A DNA stretch of 64,000 bases from the NCBI GenBank assembly GCA_016716335.1, contig JADJWN010000021.1:310001-374000 (forward strand). The letters are read 5' to 3'. This document shows, one piece after another, positions 62,201 to 64,000 of this stretch. Origin of the DNA: Saprospiraceae bacterium (GTDB taxonomy: Bacteria > Bacteroidota > Bacteroidia > Chitinophagales > Saprospiraceae). The translations under genes were made by a program, and so were the position numbers. Every line of letters starts with the position of its first letter. Position 1 is the first letter of the stretch. The notes beneath the pieces were generated by a model. It searched no databases. It saw only the letters and a list, made by a program, of their open reading frames with translations, and had not been told where the DNA came from.

Positions 62201-64000
62201 AGCAGAACTTCACAAATTCTGCACCGTCTGTGTCATTAGGACTGTAGTTAGGCATATTTACTCTGTTGCTGAATGTCAGGTTGTTGTTGTGTCTTGCACC
62301 TGTTGCAGGATTGGTAATCAAACCGTCATTTCCACAACTTGGCCCCTTAGGTCTTCTGATATCCAATCTTACAGCTGAACAGTTGTCATGAGAACCATTA
62401 TCTACATCACGGGCAAATAATTTAGCCTGACCATCAGGGAAACCATTAGCATCATAACCAGGTACCAAACCTATCACGATATCTCTCTTAGCAATAGGTG
62501 TTGGAGGTGTTTTATCCTCAACAGTCACCTGATTTGTAAGTACTCTTTCATTTCCACAACAGTCAACAAAAGTGTACTTGAAGGTATGTACTCCTTTAGG
62601 TGCACCCACAGCTCTCCACTTATATACAGGGTGAGGCTGAGTCTGACCATTTACTACCTGTACAGCAGGTACAATCTGTACCCCTACAGGACCTTTTACA
62701 GTCCATTGAGGATTGATATCACAGTCATCATGGAGTTCCCATGGATTAGGCACAAAGAAGTCTGCGGTACAATCCCATGGACGTGTACTTACTACAGTGT
62801 CCTTCAGTATTGCAGTAGGAGCCTCATCGTCAGTTGCTTTGATTACCTGAGTAACAGTAGCTGTCTGACCTGTACACCAGTCAAGGCAAGTCCATGTTCT
62901 GATTACCTTCTTGTTACCATGACAGTGTGCACCACAAGCAGTGATTTCAGTGTCATTGTAAGTACAGAAGATTTTACAGATGCTTCCATTTACGGGAACA
63001 AAAGTGTTTCCTCTCACTATGTATGGATATCCATTTCTTACATCACCTGTTTTAGCAACGATACTTTCAGGATCTGTTGCATCCTTACATGTAAGATCAA
63101 CAGGAGTATTTGGAATGAATACCTGATTGAATCCAATGTTTGTTACAAAGAATGTCTGCTCACACTGTGCAGTATTACCGCTTGCATCTCTTACCAACCA
63201 CTTACGTACCAAAGTACCACCTTCACACATGTCGTTGATAAACTTGTGATTGCTGATAGTTACTGTTACAGGACCGCAACACTCAGGAGTCCAAGAAATT
63301 CTGTTCTGGATAGCCTGAGGAAGAGCTGCAGGGCTTGAAGCAGTAAAGTTGGTCAATGTCTGGGCCATGAAAGCATCTACATCATAGCAAGCTACTGTAC
63401 AAGGAGTAGAAGAATTTACTGCACCTCCGGTAATGTTGATTGCCCAGTTGCTTGGTAATGCAGGAGCAGAGGAGAATGTAGTGTTAACAAGTACATAGGT
63501 ACCTGGACCAGGGAAGTTGTAAGTAATAGCTGCCAACAATCCATTTGTATCATCATTGGACAATACCAGATTCTGACAAGGAGCAGCAGGATTGAAGCTA
63601 TTGATGTACAGAGCAAGGAAGTTGTCTGTAGTACCACTACCCGGTAAAGAAACAGAAGTAAATGTTCTTGAACCGGCAGAAGGAATATTGATGGTAAATG
63701 CCTGATACGGATAAGTATTCACTCCTGCAGGAGCGCAAGCACCAAATGGTACGCTAACTACACTTGGTCTTGCAAATCTTGGACTTGCAGCAGTCAAGTT
63801 ACTTGTCAATGAAGTAATAGGCACTAATATAAATCCGTTGGCACACTCACAAGTCAATGTAGGAGCTGTTTTGTCTTCTATTGTGAAGGTTCCCCAACAT
63901 CTGTTACCAGCCTGGTTGATTACTTCATAAGTGTGAGTTCCGCATGGGAATGCTACGGATACATTATTGACATTACCGGTAGCCTGAGCCTGATTGCCGA
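59295..64000 (-). CDS. Giant T9SS surface protein with HYR-like, dockerin-like and cohesin-like modules (partial)
   Basis: About 1567 residues are visible and the frame is open to the right edge, where it reads FTIEDKTAPTLTCEC without a start, so the N terminus is missing. The main body repeats a HYR-like pattern at least five times (VEDKTPPTPIAKRD, VPPVLTCPPDATIHCDW, VPPTFDKCRDT). Then comes a dockerin-like pair (TNGVSTLDLVLIQRHIL and DATNDGKVTAADITELRKLILG), a cohesin-like beta-sandwich (VAISGADFADVYGYQFTMNL) and a T9SS sorting domain (FQNEPNPFRGATTVSYYLPE). It should be a cell-surface adhesin or scaffold. A perfect terminator follows it. Confidence 0.88.
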   Translation of the reverse strand, partial: GNQAQATGNVNNVSVAFPCGTHTYEVINQAGNRCWGTFTIEDKTAPTLTCECANGFILVPITSLTSNLTAASPRFARPSVVSVPFGACAPAGVNTYPYQAFTINIPSAGSRTFTSVSLPGSGTTDNFLALYINSFNPAAPCQNLVLSNDDTNGLLAAITYNFPGPGTYVLVNTTFSSAPALPSNWAINITGGAVNSSTPCTVACYDVDAFMAQTLTNFTASSPAALPQAIQNRISWTPECCGPVTVTISNHKFINDMCEGGTLVRKWLVRDASGNTAQCEQTFFVTNIGFNQVFIPNTPVDLTCKDATDPESIVAKTGDVRNGYPYIVRGNTFVPVNGSICKIFCTYNDTEITACGAHCHGNKKVIRTWTCLDWCTGQTATVTQVIKATDDEAPTAILKDTVVSTRPWDCTADFFVPNPWELHDDCDINPQWTVKGPVGVQIVPAVQVVNGQTQPHPVYKWRAVGAPKGVHTFKYTFVDCCGNERVLTNQVTVEDKTPPTPIAKRDIVIGLVPGYDANGFPDGQAKLFARDVDNGSHDNCSAVRLDIRRPKGPSCGNDGLITNPATGARHNNNLTFSNRVNMPNYSPNDTDGAEFVKFCCADLDALDVDANGDGVINDLDRGFVEVILRVWDDGNMNGIIGDAGDNWNETWAFVKVEQKVPPVLTCPPDATIHCDWAIQTSTTERSIDGVDFTKTGLPTAVGVCANPPIRFRDVLQLNQCGIGTINRTFSITANGVTRQCQQRITVAPSTSTQQWVVTPPSSSVPEVGCDGPTEAQIKANQPTWVNGPCDVIGISTKKWEFEFEDGVCKKWVVEYKLVNWCTNEERGPYTKMFVYKDVVPPTFDKCRDTMFGVDQNCEIRFLTLTKRANDTGGCIENGWIKWVVIVDLWADGTPDYEWSSFLPVGNDVNNANTGNFNAIQDNNGNGIKDIYLAPTANGGEVTIRIPEPIVGKMSNHKVTWKATDGCHNYSTCHEDFMVADKKPPTPVCVPLSTALMADPDGSGPMRPMVELWAIDFNVKSFDNCTDERDLLYTFDNTAPQVTDKTVFNRLINIDIPHYFDKTGGLLRFPADMTNAQQRAIVEKYMRGEENTAGNGVIQLWNPAQRSSAKVWTDRELAPNTNKGNVDVMMSVWDKKFNVDFCWTNLQLICNTCPGGTIGSKVIAGTVATEAGQNVSQVSVSFGSNQPEYPRAVMTGSNGQYAMSHLELLSYEVSANKDNDYTNGVSTLDLVLIQRHILNQQKLNSPYKLIAADATNDGKVTAADITELRKLILGVTNDLPNNTSWRFPIAAQTMDAENPWPFAEVISIPALIEDMSNQNFVAVKVGDVNGSVSANVSDPALESRSAKVVRFTAEDRNVAAGERVAVAISGADFADVYGYQFTMNLNGASFAEIVPGAVDMTANNIGVLASDVVTMSYASRNGVTVSDDETLFTVVLKAEKAGRLSEMMSIGSAVTKAEAYTGADLQVSNVTLSMRTKEVTADVAELFQNEPNPFRGATTVSYYLPEASDAVITVFDVTGRVVLVRKASANKGMNSEVFTKEQLGAAGVLYYRLDSGDFTATKKMIVIE

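Noticed and set aside
62586..63338. 250-codon plus-strand frame opposite the giant surface gene
   Set aside because: It is antisense to a long conserved coding region and has a low-complexity Tyr/Ser/Cys-rich composition without motifs.

Overview
The window is a chromosome segment of a Bacteroidota bacterium, most likely from Saprospiria (Saprospiraceae/Lewinellaceae). Several things point there: four secreted proteins end in type IX secretion (T9SS) sorting domains; the primary sigma factor is the short Bacteroidota type; lpxC and fabZ are fused; the cell makes bacillithiol (BshB1) and uses futalosine-dependent menaquinone synthesis (MqnB); and many genes are preceded by the Bacteroidota -7 element TAnnTTTG, often only 5-40 bases from the start codon. 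Choice-of-anchor B and HYR/dockerin/cohesin-like surface proteins fit Saprospiria in particular. No prophage, insertion sequence, CRISPR array or rRNA operon was seen, so this is mainly core genome.

Layout. 1-2070 (minus): a KASIII-like synthase cut by the window edge, a YggS-type PLP protein and a deoxynucleoside kinase. 2512-6095 (plus): gatC, a LolD/MacB-type ATPase, then tdh and kbl, which together convert threonine to glycine. 6306-8592: tRNA-Arg, uracil-DNA glycosylase, DUF423 and rpoD. 8899-12169: a START-like protein, two exported small proteins, bshB1 and fabH. 12246-18933: an ACP phosphodiesterase-like gene abutting smc, a DksA/TraR-like protein with an acidic tail, thioredoxin, a DinB-like protein and small genes. 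19082-22931 (minus): the lipid A operon lpxD, lpxC-fabZ, lpxA and an ABC ATPase. 23090-25538 (plus): a degenerate HemC-like protein, a degenerate DnaQ-fold protein and fmt. 25556-31856: T9SS cargo and an Rpn-type nuclease. 32529-37852: an exonuclease/GIY-YIG fusion, a NamZ-like muramidase, mqnB, DUF3810 and a small secreted protein. 37892-43419 (minus): TerC, tRNA-Leu, hscB, rseP, VOC, an epimerase and a hydrolase. 43763-49455: a PKD-like membrane protein, an iron-sulfur photolyase with DUF2256, and an NRAMP-like/pxpA/pxpB/rsmE operon. 49558-56990 (plus): pheT, a coiled-coil protein, zapA, rny, cysS and an M28 peptidase. 57095-64000: an Omp28-like T9SS protein, comF and a giant T9SS surface protein that runs off the right end.

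The most striking property is technical. Eight otherwise well conserved genes (kbl, ung, fabH, trx, lpxA, fmt, a NamZ-like gene with two lesions, and comF) are each broken by single-base indels, nearly all in homopolymer runs. Several are normally essential, so these are most simply residual sequencing errors, and each full gene span is annotated as one CDS. The best biological leads are a HemC-fold protein without catalytic residues, an NRAMP homologue without the canonical metal ligands in an operon with PxpA and PxpB but no PxpC, and a giant surface protein carrying dockerin-like and cohesin-like modules in the same chain.
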